From: Bryopsis sp. KO-2023
Lineage: Eukaryota; Chlorophyta; Ulvophyceae; Bryopsidales; Bryopsidaceae
DNA length: 64,000 nt
Direction of reading: 5' to 3'
Assembly: GCA_030272585.1 (NCBI GenBank)
Contig: BSYQ01000004.1
Coordinates: 4,030,001 to 4,094,000, forward strand
Part shown: positions 1-12,240 of the stretch, piece after piece
How positions within the stretch are numbered: the first letter of the stretch is position 1
Layout: each line of letters opens with the position of its first letter
Program-made: the position numbers and the translations under genes
The notes under the pieces: model-generated
What the model saw: only the letters and a program-made list of their open reading frames with translations
Databases searched by the model: none
What the model was told of the DNA's origin: nothing

Positions 1-173
1 GTTTCAAATAAATTCCTAGCTCCCTACAAACATCTTAAAAATTGGATCCTATTTTACCCCTATGGTCCACTGAAGTGGCCCGAGAATCTTGGAACGATTT
101 GCAAGCTACAAAAAAAAATGTACCTCAATCAGGAACATACCCCTCCACACGAAATAAAGTGACAACACGTTTC

Positions 174-1276
174 CTATTCTTTAGATCCACTGTCGCATTC
201 TGCACAAAATTTCCTGTTTGGGACGAAGCTTCTGAGCCAGCACTCTCCTGCTTTGTTTTGCTTAGTGTCCTTCTTGATCCTTGTCCAAGCTTTGCAGTCT
301 GACAAAACATTCCACAGAACTGAGCGTACGAGTTCCATTTCGATATCGATCCCTCATGCTTGGGAAGCACCAGCGTTTGAAAATAAAAAGGATCCCAATT
401 TAAAAACGATACATTCTATGGGAGTCTGAAGCTTTTGGAGTGCTCACCAGTTCTCGCGTTGCATTTCCTACAGCACTCAGCATTGCTCTTCGTGAGCTCG
501 CCATTGTTCAAAACGCCATTTTTCGAAGGAAAATCGGTGTTCCCCAAAACTTGACAAGAGTTCACCCCGCTGTCACAATAGTCGCATTCCTTTTGTGCTG
601 GCCTGAAGCTCCTCAGCCAACATTCGCCGATACTGCTATCGCCAGAGTTGCGAAAAGCCGCTGGCAGAACTTCTGGGGTTCCTTTGATCCTTGTCCAAAC
701 CTTGCATGCTGAGAAATCAGCACAAAGTCAAATTAGAAAAAACATAGAGATATCTGAAATAATGATAAAAAAACCTCGACGGTATAGCCTAGGGACTATT
801 AATACTTTACAGCCACTCATCAACTTGAAAAAAAAAGTTGACAGGCACTCATGAACTGTTAAAATAAATTGATGAGTGCCTTGGGTTTCAACAAGCAAGC
901 GGAAGGCACCTATGTTTAAATTGTGATGTTCCTGCATTAATTTCGAAGAGCTCACATGGGTGGTTGGCACATTTCTCGCAACAATCCTCATTCGTGAAGG
1001 CTAAGTCGTTGTTTCCATTGTTCAGGATTCCCGCTTGAGATGGAAAATCGACGTTGGAGATGGTGCCGCACCCTGCTTGTGCTCCTGCCCAACAAAGCCA
1101 ACGACAATCCTTGATTTCGTTCAGCAACATGTTGGACTGTACAGTCCATGGGGCTACTCTTGTGCGACTCTTTTTGCTAAAGGCTTTCTAGCACCCGCGC
1201 ATCGCAAGTCGCCATACACACCGTGCCATGCCAAGATGGTCAATAGAACGCCCACGACGACTTCGTTCGAAAGCAT
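174..1276 (-). CDS. Secreted protein with two PAN/apple-like cysteine modules (paralogue A)
   Basis: Four exons: 1195-1276, 956-1084, 448-708 and 174-298 (597 nt, 198 residues, phases consistent, GT-AG throughout). Exon 1 gives a signal peptide: a short N-terminus, then a hydrophobic stretch VVVGVLLTILAWHGVYG. Two modules follow, each with the pattern LNNG...N.(E/D)CC.KC...CK.WTRIK...GECWLRS, the arrangement of PAN/apple folds. Between and after the modules are extra CxxC pairs (ECDYCDSG, FCAECDSG). The last cysteine module ends a few residues before the stop. Inference: an extracellular or wall-associated binding protein, since PAN domains bind protein or carbohydrate; the ligand is unknown. 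It is head to head with the dehydrogenase-like gene at 2206. A paralogue with the same exon pattern lies at 12241-13184, and its last exon has the same length (125 nt). Family assignment rests on cysteine and Trp spacing only. Confidence 0.75.
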
Positions 1277-2205
1277 CTCAGTCGATTCTCGTAAATGGAT
1301 CCGGACTCGCTGGAGCTGGAATAAAAAACTTCGGAGTTGGGGCGAGTGCTCAAAGAGTTATTCGAAGGAGGCAAGTCTTAGGGACTGAAAAAATGTGCTG
1401 TTTGGTGGTTGCCGTGGGGGACTATTTGTGGAAAAGCGTGTTGGGGAGGTTCAACCTCAAGATCGCAGAGTGATTGGACACTGGCGCAAAAATTGCTGTT
1501 TCTGCACCATGATGGCGCCTCCTTTCCAGTGTGAGGTTTGCGTTTTTGAGTGTCAGTTGCTACAAAAATTGACCGCTCACTCTTCAAGTGTGGGATGAAA
1601 AACGAGGTCCACCCGGAAAAAGGCGCTGTTTTCACCCACTGGATTGATGTATTGGTTGGTGTTGAAGATGATAGATCGATTTTGGACTGGGATGTCGGCA
1701 AAGCCGCACCTAGGTGCGTCTTGCACGGTTCAGGTTGCAAGGAGCACTGATTTGGGCGTATTCTACTGTCAGCTCCACACGCAATTCCATAACGGCACGA
1801 GGCATAATTGTCGTCGACATTTGTACAAACAAGCGAACGAACACAACATATTTAAGCAAGACACAATACACCCACCCGAACAGAACCCCGACGAACCAAG
1901 AACGACTCCTAGGTGAAGCTGTTGCTCTTTAACTCGAGGGTGTCGCGGAAGGAACAGCGAGACGTGCGTCAGTTGATTTCAACTCCAGGCAGTGTGTGGT
2001 GTTTCGCTCCAGAAATACCATCCATCGACAGAGGCATATCTCATGTGCATATCTTACGCCACTGATATTGTGGCTTATTCACGATTTGTTTAGTGGACAT
2101 CAGCAATCGATATGGTGACAAGGTGAATGGTTCCCCTGACTGCACCATATATACCCGCTGGCAACAAAGCGACGCACACCGAGAATCATTCGCAAAGAAG
2201 GGTCG
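1277..2205. other. Spacer between divergent genes
   Basis: Divergent 5' flank of the PAN-like gene (minus) and the dehydrogenase-like gene (plus). Several frames stay open, but I see no splice sites joining them into a recognisable protein. It probably contains both promoters and 5' untranslated regions. Confidence 0.4.
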
Positions 2206-3738
2206 ATGGTTGGCTGTGCGATAATCGTTGGCGTCGGCCCTGGACTCGGGGCGTCTCTTGCAAGACGTTTCGCTCGAGGGGGATTCCCAGTTGCGTTGGT
2301 CGCTCGACGCCTGGAGGGGATCTCTCCCGTGAAAGAGAGCATCGAGGCCGAAAAGGGAAAAGCGTCGTGTTACGTTGCCGATGGCACTGACGAGAACCAG
2401 GTCAGGGAAAACAAGCAAACGCGAGCGTTGGATTTTATGATGTTGATATGTGCAGCAAAAAGAAAAAAGAGACGAATTGCAGGGTAGCATTTTCTGTTTC
2501 GGCTAACTCATCGGGAAACGTCATTATCATCGTAAGATCGGTGATTAGTCTTACATCATCGTTCCTAATATTAATGCAATTGTTCCTTAATATTTTAATT
2601 TGAATCATTTAAAAAATAATAATTTTGATGTTTTTCTGGAGATTTAGGTGAAAGAGGCTTTTGCCAAGATTCGAGCGGAGTTGGGAGAACCCGAAGTTTT
2701 GTGCTACAATGTTGGCCCCAACGTGCTAAGTCAAGGATGGCCTCCACCCACAGTCGAAAGTATCACCGTGGCCAATTTCCGGCAAGGGGTCGAGACAGGG
2801 GTGGTGGGAGCTTTTCTTTGGTGCAAGCAGGTATGTGAACGAATATGATTAGATGGGTATGCCCATGGGTGGATTTGATTGTTCAATTGTGTGGTTTTCT
2901 GGATGCTGTGGATGAGGATGAGTGATGCTGCGGGCATCTTCGAGAATGGGTACATGCATTGTCCAATTAAAAATCACCTGCAGGAGCAGTTTGGTCGTTT
3001 GTATTGAATCAAATGAAATGAAATTCACAGTCAGTGCGATCGCATTTCGATAGATGTATGGGTTGAATCACTCAATTTGAAAGCATAGATGAACGTCTGG
3101 TTAGCATCGATTTGAACTTTCTTGAGGTGTTTTCTGGTCCAGACAGCCCTCATTGAAAGAGAATGATTGGATTTGTGCAGCTTCTGCCGATCGTTAAATC
3201 AGCGAAGAAAGGGACGATTCTCTTCACTGGAGCGACTGCTGGATTGAGGGGGGCAGCCAATTTTTCGGGCCTTTCTCCTGGTAAAGTGTCCCTATATCTC
3301 AGAAGACATTGAGCATATACAACTATATGTATTTTCAAAAACAAGCTTGGATCTCCCACAGGCATCCAATCAATGAAGATCTAATGCAAAAAACAGAACC
3401 ATTGTCTACAGCCCTATGCGCTTCAGGGATATTGATTGATTCTGATTGTTTCTGAATATATATATATATATATTGATGGAATGGCAGGCAAATTTGCTTT
3501 GCGATCCCTGTCTCAAACTCTAGCAAAAGAGTTGCACCCATGTGGAGTGCATGTGGCCCATGTGATCGTGGATGGAATCATCGACACAGAGAGGATAAGA
3601 ACGCTCATGCCCGAAAGGCCAACGGAGGAGATGCTGGACCCTGATGCGATGGCCGATGAGTACTGGAAGCTGCACACCCAACACCCCTCGACATGGTCCC
3701 AAGAAATCGATCTGCGGCCTTTCACGGAAAAGTTTTAG
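2206..3738 (+). CDS. Short-chain dehydrogenase/reductase-like protein, catalytic residues replaced
   Basis: Four exons: 2206-2400, 2648-2830, 3181-3280 and 3488-3738 (729 nt, 242 residues). The Rossmann glycine motif is GVGPGLG at residues 9-15 and the cofactor-side motif is NVGPN from residue 86. The region that normally holds the catalytic Ser reads TGATAG (142-147), with Ala at the aligned position. The YxxxK motif reads LSPGK (157-161), so Lys is kept but Tyr is Leu. The C-terminus HVAHVIVDGIIDT resembles a divergent SDR branch that I recall as sharing HVAHVVIDG and also lacking the usual Tyr. Fold and NAD(P) binding are likely; classical oxidoreductase activity is doubtful. Substrate is unknown. 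No targeting peptide is seen. Exon 4 could begin elsewhere, but AG at 3486-3487 is the only acceptor that keeps the phase. Confidence 0.8.
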
Positions 3739-4217
3739 TTTGGTTTTGTGTGATCGATCGTTTGTGGTGCTGGGTGTTTTATTTGGGGGGATTGGTTTTC
3801 ACAGGCTTTGGTTGTGTTTTGTATTTGTAGGCTGGATGGCTGATGTACATTTAACATGTGGTTTTGTTCAAGGAGGGGGGGATGAAAGAATGAACTGAAA
3901 GTGTTTCAATGTTACTGAAAAGCAGAAAAAAAAACACACTGCATAACGTGACTGAAACATTCCTAAGATTCCTAAGATTCCTAAGATTAAAACTTGAAAA
4001 AAAAACCTACACAAAATCTCAAAGACCCTCTGTTGAGGAATTTGGGGGGTGGATTGCAACCGCCACTATGGTAGGCGGACAGTACCTATCACTAATACGC
4101 CATTAGGTGAGTTCAAGTAATCGGGGCCCCGAGTCGTACGACAAAAACGATTTGTGGGGTGTTCGTTCCTGTTCGTTTTCTCTTATTCAATTGTCAAGCG
4201 CAGTGACGTCTGTTGCG
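3739..4217. other. Spacer with TTCCTAAGA triplication and CRE-like site
   Basis: Spacer between the dehydrogenase-like gene and the kinase. Around 3960-3988 a ten-base unit (ATTCCTAAG) is repeated three times in tandem. TGACGTC, a CRE/ATF-type palindrome, lies at about 4204-4210, only some 10 bases upstream of the kinase ATG, so it would be in the 5' UTR or core promoter. Confidence 0.45.
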
Positions 4218-7200
4218 ATGCAGACTGGGCGCTACCAGAGGACGGAGATTATTGGGAGGGGATCGTTTGGCGATGTTTACCGAGGGTAGGAACCCGGCCA
4301 GTTTTGAGAGGTGCTTTGCCCTGAACCGAGTCTCACGGACTCGCGTTGATGATTTTGTTATGTATTTTTTGTTATCAACAGAGTCGACACGGAGACTGGA
4401 AGGGAGCTGGCCATCAAGGTCATCGAGCTCGACAACTTGTGAGTGCACGAATTGCAAGGAAAAACAACGAGACAGCAAGTTTCCCCCTCAACGCCTGAAT
4501 TTTACGCACAAATATGATTCTTCTGGGTTTTTTGGCTTTCGCAGCAGCAGCCTTGCATGATTTTGTTGTGTGTCTGTTTTCCCCCTTTCTCGCTTTTTGT
4601 TCGACGCTAGCCAGGAGGATATGGACGACATCAGAAAGGTAAAACGCTCGGGGCTGGTTTGGTCGAATTTCGAAGAAGCGCATGATGCGTCAGACGTCAC
4701 GAACGAACAGGAACGTTGATTCGAACTCCCGTTCTGCAGGAAATATCAGCGATGGCGGTTTGCAACTGCGAAAACATAACGGAGTACTACGACTCGGTGT
4801 TGTTACCCGGCTCTTCGGAGCTTTTGATCATGATGGAGCTCATGGCTTGCTCAGTGGCAGACATGGTGGGAAATTCTTTCTTCCTTTGGTTTTGCATACT
4901 ATCCCCCAGTTGTTAAATTACAGTAACAAGCATTTTCTTTGGGGACCTCGCAGCTGCCCCAGTGCTCCATCCAAGAAGGCCTCATAGCTTATGTCCTAAG
5001 AGAGGTGCTGAAGGGTTTGGAGTACCTGCACACGCACAACAGAATTCACAGGGATGTGAAAGCCGCCAATGTGCTGCTTTCGAGGCATGGTAAAGTAAAA
5101 ATAGCAGATTTCGGGGTTGCTGGGCAACTCACTGGAACGATGGGTTTCAAGAGGAAGACTTTCGTGGGCACTCCATACTGGATGGCCCCCGAAGTGATTC
5201 AATCCTCGGAGGGCTATGCAAAAACAGCTGACGTGTGGTCCCTGGGCATCACTGCCATCGAAATGGCCACAGGCCAGCCCCCCCACACGGAATTGCATCC
5301 AATGCGTGTCTTGTTCCTGGTGCCGAAAATGGACCCCCCGAAACTCGAAGGCCCCTTTTCGGATGTGTTCAAGGATTTCGTGTCCTGCTGTTTGGTGAAG
5401 AATCCGGAGGATAGACCGTCGGCCTCCGATTTGCTGATGCATGAATTCGTGAGGGATGCTGCTCCACCCGTGGATCTGATGGACCACGTGGAGCATGCTT
5501 CGAAGAGGAAACCCAGGCTGCCCACCATGCAGAAACAGGTGCACAGGTCCCGACCGACGCATGAGAGTGTGCCGAAATGGGATTTTGGATCTCTTGGTGG
5601 AGGGACGATCAAGGGTCCTTCTGGGGCAGAGGTGAGCCAAACGCGTACCACGCACTAATAATTTTATTAAATGCCTCTTTTCGTTTCCACTTTTTTTTTT
5701 TAGATGCCTTTTCAATTTCATTTTTTTCAATTTTTTTTTGGGGGGGGGAGGGAAGAGAATAAGACATGCAGCCCGTGCACAGTCCAAGAGGAGTTTTTGG
5801 GGCTGTATTGATCTTGATTCATTCTACAGGCTAGTAAACTTTTTATATAACTGTACCATGGATCCATCACTCTAACAACGCTTTTGTTTATTTCTTTCTT
5901 GGTTGTGCTGCTAGCATCAAGACATGGAAGTCGCACGGGTGCTGGGGGGACAATGGGGAAGCAGGGAGGCCTGGGATGGAACAATCGAGATGGCACAGTC
6001 TGTGCAATCCTCCATCCAAGCCCCCCCAACGCCTGAATGGACCCGCAGAACTCAGCGATACACAGGCACCATTAAAATAGACGGGACGCTCCCTGGGCCC
6101 AGTGCGGTGGGCACAGGGACTGTCAAAGCAACCCCTGGGGATGCGAGGCGAACGTCCAAGGGTTCGTATTTCGGTGGGGAGGAGAGCGTAGGTCTCAAAC
6201 CACCAGAATTGCTGCCTCAATTTAGCGACAGTGGGACGCTGCCAATGAGAAGAGGGAGCAGGGACCTCAAGGTAGCAGTGGGGTTCCAGTGTATGTCTGT
6301 TGGCGGTGAAACTATTCGAAGCTGGGGAGGGGGTGCTTGACACATGGATTGATGGTTTCTTTCTGGTTGCAGGTTCATGTTGAGGACCCAGCTGGCACAA
6401 CCCCGCCTCTCAGCTCGCCAGCGGACAGCGGGGTGCTATCCCAGCTGTTGGCCCCTGCCTTGCAAAAGGCTGCTAGTGAGCATGGAAAGCCAGATCTGAC
6501 ATTAGGCGTTATAGGAGCGCTGGAAGACATGGAAAAGCAGGTAATGACTGGATTTGATCTCACTTGGTGGTTTTAGTTGTGGTAGCCAGGGAGGTGTTTT
6601 GGCTGATCAAGATGGAAGGGGTGGTGTTTATGAATTCCAGTGCTGGTGGAGTATCGGTGTAGGCAGCTTCATTGATTGAGGTCAAAGTCCTGATTAAATC
6701 AGAGGGATGATCCACTGCCATCCATAGGGTTCGCTGTTCGGTATGCAAGTTTTGACGAGGTTTTCCTTCTTCCTTTTGGTGGTGGTGGTTCAGGCACCAG
6801 GGGTACTGGTTACAATGATGAGTGAGCTTCTGGGGGTTCTCAGCAGCAGCGACTCAGCCAACCTTCAACCCTTGCTGCAAAAAGTGTTACAGAATGCTGG
6901 CCTGGGAAAAGCCAACCCGGGACCTGCGATCGAGGAATTGGGTGCCCTCGGCGGATTCCTGCTTTCAAGGTAGGCAGGATGATCGATACCACGTCTATGT
7001 GTTGGGTTTTTCCTGCAAGATAACTTGCAAGGAAAGTAAGCAATGATTTGCTTTTTTGGGGTGGAACCAGAGAAGGCGGCATCAGTTTGCTGGTGGCTGT
7101 ATTCAACCATGATGTGTTTAATTTTTAATTTTTTTTGTGTGTGTAGATGGAAGGCGGATGCTGCTGGGGACCTTCTTTTAATGATGCTTTTTGCACTCAA

Positions 7201-7219
7201 ATATAAACAGCCTTCATAG
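4218..7219 (+). CDS. STE20/GCK-family serine/threonine protein kinase
   Basis: Nine exons: 4218-4285, 4382-4438, 4611-4638, 4740-4865, 4954-5631, 5915-6271, 6373-6540, 6794-6969 and 7147-7219 (1731 nt, 576 residues). Kinase landmarks appear in order: P-loop [12 protein letters not shown] (from residue 12), ELAIKVI with the ATP-binding Lys, catalytic loop [14 protein letters not shown] in IADFGVAG, and activation/APE segment [13 protein letters not shown]. The STE20 signature [10 protein letters not shown] supports a germinal-centre-type kinase of the MST/YSK/SOK branch. Residues from about 290 are non-catalytic: Ser/Pro/Gly-rich, then a helical Leu-rich C-terminus ([18 protein letters not shown]...). 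In this branch such tails bind MOB/CCM3-type scaffolds, but I see no certain motif. Likely role: cytoskeleton, polarity or stress signalling. All catalytic residues are present, so it should be active. Confidence 0.9.
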
Positions 7220-8412
7220 GCACCACAGCATTCTTGTTCAGCGACTTTCCCTTTTTGATCCGAAGACATGTTTCACATACAAGAAACAAAACCAGGGGAG
7301 GGACGGGGGAAAAGGGGGAGGGGGGTTTGAAAAAAGAGGTTCTGTGATCGTGATTGATTTGTGTACGATTTTCCCCATGAAGACCAAGCCATGATGAACA
7401 GGGGGCAGGGAAAAGAACAGAAAAAAGCACAACAGCCTTCGTTTTCCTTTTGTGGCTTCTTTCGGAGGGGGGGGGGGGGGTCTTTTAAAAAGAAAGAAAG
7501 AGAGGGGTTGGGGTTTTGTCTTGGTTTTTGTTTTTGGAAATAGGGGAGGAGAATGAGGTGAGGTGATCCGAACAATTCAAAAGCAAGGGAGGGGAAAAAA
7601 AATCAGCTAAAGATAAATGCTGGTGACACGCCTGGTCGTTTTCACTGGAAAGCTGCTGTTCATTATGAATTCTTAGACCTTTTTTTTTCGTGTGCTTCTT
7701 GTTTGTACCCTTGATTGTAGGTGCAATTCCTCGTCGTGATATTTTTGTGTAGTAGAGTATGTTCTTGTTTTCTTTTCTTTTTTTGGACTCAAGGATGGGG
7801 TTGGGTGGGGCAATGTGTAACTTTGATCAATAATGAAATTTCAAGAAAAATCAAAAATGGAAAAAAAAACTGTAAATGATGTATGGGTGAAGGCCAGCTC
7901 TTCCAGGTCGAATTTTAGAAGTGGGGTTTGGGTTTTCCAGTTTTGCACATGAAAATGGCGGAGAATGTCCCTGCTATGTTTGATCGACTGGGTGGATGTG
8001 CTGGCAGTGGTGGTCTGTGGGAGCATTGGGTGGTGGGAAGGGGGTGGATCTTAAGAAATTATGCCTTTCATGATTTTCCCACCCCCCTCCCCTATGTCAT
8101 TTCGAACCCTGGGAAAAAGTAGCTGTGAAACAGTGTAACGCCCCTCAGCGCAAGAGTAAGGTCCAAAAAATCCCCAGAATTCTGTTTTGGAAGGGAAACC
8201 ACCTGATAAAACGTGGTGGTGTCGATCCATCACCAACAAATTCTCCCCCGAAAAAGAAATCCCCACACCTGTCACACCGTTGTTGAAATGACAATGCGAA
8301 GGCATCAGTTGCCCATCTGTTGCGTCCGTGGGTCTGAGAACGCACGCAGATTATCAACGTTTCGCGTCTGGCTTTCGTGAACGTCCTTAGCCAAGCCGTC
8401 CAGGACGGAGCG
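7220..8412. other. Spacer, low complexity
   Basis: 1.2 kb between the kinase stop and the TM9SF start. It contains poly-G runs (about 7467-7479), T-rich stretches and short open frames on both strands without splice-supported continuity. No gene recognised. Confidence 0.5.
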
Positions 8413-11400
8413 ATGAGAGGGACATTCCGGCTAGTGGCGCTGTTGTCAATTCTGTGGCTTCATACTGCAAGGTACTGCAGCTGTTTCCAGTTGCCAGGAG
8501 TGGCGCCCAGAGATTTCGATCAGGTGTGCGATGGTCGTCACACTTTGTCGTGCAAAGTCGTCATGGCTGTCCAGTGAGACCTCATATCCCTCACTCACAA
8601 TGGTTTAATTTTGATTTATGAAAAAACTGGCACCATTTGGGCTAGTATCATTGTTGTGGTATTTTCGCCAGCTTTCTTTTGTGACGATTTTTTTTTTCAC
8701 ACTCTTTATTGATTTATTTAATTTGATTAAATTTTGTTTTGGGGGGGGGGTTGTTGAAGAATGAGGAAGGCTATTTCAAAGTCAATAAACTGGCTTCAAC
8801 CAAGACCCAATTGCCCTTTGAATATTACTCGTTGCCTTACTGTCGCCCTGGGACTATAAAGAGGAGTGCCGAGAATTTGGGCGAAGTGTTGAAGGGGGAC
8901 AGAATCCTCAATTCACCTTACCAGGTGAGCAGATTTTTTTTTTTTTTGGCAGCGGTATGTGTCCATGCGAATAATATGACAAAATGGGGGAATCTTGCAA
9001 ATGATGCTTCAACATATATTTTTTTGGAGTTTTTTGCACAGAGCTCCCACAGTCCCCTGTTTTGAAACTGATCTTCTGTGGTGTTTGCTTGGCAAGAAAA
9101 ATGATGTTGCTGAAAAACCGTTTCCTGTCTAAATTTTTGGCAGTTCAAATTCAGAGTGGATGAGGAATGCAAGGTCCTTTGCCAAAAAACTTTCACTGAG
9201 AAGGAAGTCGGCACCCTTCGTGACCGGATCGACAGCGAATATCGAGTTCACATGTAAGCCCATTTTCATCATATTTTTTTTGCCCTTGCCAGTTTTATTT
9301 TTTCCCCCCAAGAAAATTCTGGAAAATAGGTTTCTCTGGGCGGTGTAAGATCAGCTGCAACTTCCAGTACAGTTTTTGAAGTATGTTTGTGTTTGAAACA
9401 TTTGCTCCCCTGTTTATGACAATCATCGGAGGTATTCAAACACAAGCGGGGCCGTTCGCTCAATCGATATGGTTGCGTTTGTTCTGTTGCTGAAGGATCT
9501 TCGACAATTTGCCGTTGGGTATGGTGCGAAATATGGAGGACAAAGGCAGACTTGTGAGAGTTTATGAGCAGGGCTTCCCTGTGGGATTCAAAGCAGCATA
9601 CAAGGTCAGAAATCTGACAATTAAACTGATCAACCGTCTGCTTTTTTTTTTTTCTCCCTGTTCCACTTTTTTCTCCTTTTTTTCCTTTCTGTTCTACTTT
9701 GTGTTTTTTTTTAATTTTCTTCCCCCCTTATCCCAGGAAGCTGACAACATTCAGTATTGGATCTACAACCACCTCCGTTTCACGATTCTGTACCACAAGA
9801 ACAAAGCTGCTGGGGGGGTGCTCAGGGTGGTAGGCTTCGAAGTGAAACCGTTCACCGTCCAGCACTCCTTCATCCCCTCCCTCAACAACACCTCACGCCT
9901 GGCTACCTGCGATCCCAAAAACCTGATTTCGGTCTCGCTCGATCAAACCCCTCAGGAGGTGGTCGAGGGTCAGACAGTGACCTTCACCTACGACGTCTTT
10001 TTCAGAGAGAGCACCATCAGATGGGGCTCCCGATGGGACATGTATTTTTTCATCATGGGAAACGAAATCCACTGGTTTTCGATCATGAATTCCCTCATGG
10101 TGGTGCTGTTCTTGTCTGGGGTGGTGGCGATGATCCTGTTGCGGACGCTGCGCAGGGAGATTGGGAAGTACAATCAGCTGGAGAATTTGGAGGAGGCTCA
10201 GGAGGAAACTGGATGGAAGCTGGTGAGAATGTGCGAATGTAGCGGAACCGATAGGTAGTGTGCGATAGATCCAGTTTTTTGGCCTCAGTTTTTTGGACCC
10301 AGTTTATTCGACCCAGATTTTTGGCCCAGTTTATTGGCCCCAGTGCAAGACAGGATGTGCAAGAAGAGCTCCTGAATCAAGCACAGATGGTTGATTCACT
10401 CTGTTGGTTGTGTGTGTGGGCATAGGTGCATGGGGATGTGTTTCGACCTCCTACGAACGTGTCCTGGCTGTGTGTGTTTGTGGGATCAGGGGTGCAGCTG
10501 ATGGGCATGGGTTTTGCGACCATGCTGTTTGCTGTGCTGGGTTGGTTGTCCCCAGCCAACAGAGGGGCTCTTCAAACTGCAATGCTGGTTTCTTATGTAC
10601 TGATGGGTTCCTTTGGCGGGTTTGCTTCGGCATTCTTTCACAAATCCATGAAGGGCACTGACTGGAGGAGAACCACACTCAGAACAGCACTCATCTTTCC
10701 AGGTCGGTACCATTAGACGGCATATTATTCAATTTTCGGAGCAGAACAACGTAGGTTGGAGTTTTTGGAGGGCAACTCTGATATTGAAGCGTTACATGTT
10801 CGATTGATGATGCATCTGCTTGTGTATATGCCAAAAAGATTGCGGCTTTTGCATTATGAAGAAGAAAATAAATAAATAAAAATTTTGTGTCGAAATGGAC
10901 ATGTGCATGCACATGCACATGCATTGAGATGGTGATGTCATGCAGATTTCGGTACGTCCCAACCAGTGGGGCTTCCTAGATCCTCTGAATGAGACCAGGA
11001 CTGTGTGTTTTCAGGGGCTTGTTTTGGGGTGTGCTTCATCCTGAATCTATTGATATGGGGCCATAGATCCTCAGGTGCCATCAACTTCAGCTCCTTGATC
11101 ACCATTTTTTGTTTGTGGATCGGCATCTCCGTCCCGCTGGTGTTCCTGGGCTCCTACTTCGGCTACAAGCGACCTGCCCTGAAATACCCCGTCAGAACCA
11201 ACCAGATTCCCAAGCAAATCTCGCCAAACCGGCCATGTTACACACACCCGGTGTTGACCTGCATGCTTGGGGGGCTCCTACCCTTCGCCGCCGTCTTCAT
11301 TCAGCTGTTTTTCGTGTTGACTTCGATCTGGCAAGATCACCTGTATTATGTGTTTGGGTTTCTGGCGGTGGGCTGCGGGATCATGACCGTGACCTGTGCA

Positions 11401-11682
11401 GAGATTGCCATTGTGCTGTGTTACTTTCAATTGTGCTCCGAGGACTATCGATGGTGGTGGAGGTCTTTCTTGACTGCCGGCTCCTCAGCGGTGTATTTGT
11501 ACTTATATTCTGGCTTTTACTTCGTGACGAAATTGGACATCACCATGGTGACGCCCATGTTGATGTATTTTGGATACATGGGCTTGATTTCGTTTGCCGT
11601 TTTCTGCTACACTGGAATGGTGGGGTTCGTCTCCTGTCTGGTTTTCGTCATTAGAATATATGGTGCAGTGAAATTCGATTAA
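8413..11682 (+). CDS. TM9SF: Transmembrane 9 superfamily (nonaspanin) protein
   Basis: Seven exons: 8413-8523, 8760-8924, 9144-9253, 9496-9604, 9737-10222, 10426-10702 and 11015-11682 (1926 nt, 641 residues). An N-terminal signal peptide (LVALLSILWLH...) is followed by the family hallmark LPGVAPRDF and by VNKLASTKTQLPFEYYSLPYC. The luminal domain continues through LPLGMVRNMEDKG. The first membrane helix is near HWFSIMNSLMVVLFLSG, then GWKLVHGDVFRPP and about eight more helices in the last two exons. The C-terminus is GAVKFD, whose K-x-D end matches the KXD/E Golgi-retention signal of nonaspanins. Role: endosome/Golgi membrane protein involved in sorting of membrane cargo and adhesion. Length is normal for the family (about 590-660). 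The ATG at 8413 is chosen because the hydrophobic signal begins directly after it. Confidence 0.93.
10271..10345 (+). repeat. Degenerate tandem repeat in a TM9SF intron
   Basis: Intron 5 of the TM9SF gene holds four to five imperfect copies of a roughly 15-base unit of the form TTTATTGG(A/C)CCCAG, around 10271-10345. Several copies end in CAG, so they mimic 3' splice sites. Confidence 0.55.
10900..10926 (+). repeat. Short CATGCA microsatellite
   Basis: Three to four tandem copies of the self-complementary hexamer family (A)CATGC lie in intron 6 of the TM9SF gene. No function inferred. Confidence 0.5.
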
Positions 11683-12240
11683 CTAGTTGTAATGGGAGTT
11701 ATCCATGAAGGTGTTTGTTTTAGCTTTGGGGGGGGGCTTAAAAGAATTCATTGTTGGGTGAAAAAGTGTAACCAAAGGGGGGGGGGGATGTTTAGCTTAG
11801 CGGAGTCAAAAAGGTGAACGAGCAACTTTTTTTTGTAAAGAGCAACTTTTTTTTGTAAAGAACTATCGAATATCCTGACAAAGGCGGAAAGGAATTCATC
11901 GGTCCAGTGGCACGATGACAGGAGTCAGAATTTTTGATTTCTTCTTTCTGTTGATTCGGGTTGCCTGACAAAGGATGCTGATGATCTCTCAAGAATTAAA
12001 TTTTGCCACACATTTGAAAAATTTTAAGAAAGCATCACGAATTCCTAAATCCCTAGCTCCCTCCATATACATATTAATCAATCACATTCTCTCTTGCAAT
12101 TGTTGAAATCCTGATCCTCAGTAGCAAACTAGCCAGCCATATCAAGCTTGAAAAAATAAGCAAATGATTAAAAAGACTAAGTTAATCCCAGCTATCAAAA
12201 TTCGTATTCAAAAACAAAATAAAGTACCGATCATTTCTTT
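11683..12240. other. Convergent spacer with a 20-base tandem duplication
   Basis: Spacer between the TM9SF 3' end (plus) and the PAN-like gene B 3' end (minus). A 20-base unit beginning GAGCAAC and ending TTGTAAA is duplicated in tandem at about 11818-11859. Bases about 12035-12065 resemble window positions 8-35, the 3' flank of PAN-like gene A, so the duplication that made the two paralogues included downstream sequence. Confidence 0.5.

Noticed and set aside
4996-5787. Minus-strand open frame of 263 codons
   Set aside because: Antisense of the kinase catalytic exon; no homology-like features.
11109-11654. Plus-strand frame of 181 codons within TM9SF
   Set aside because: Shifted frame over the TM9SF membrane exon; the true frame carries the family motifs.
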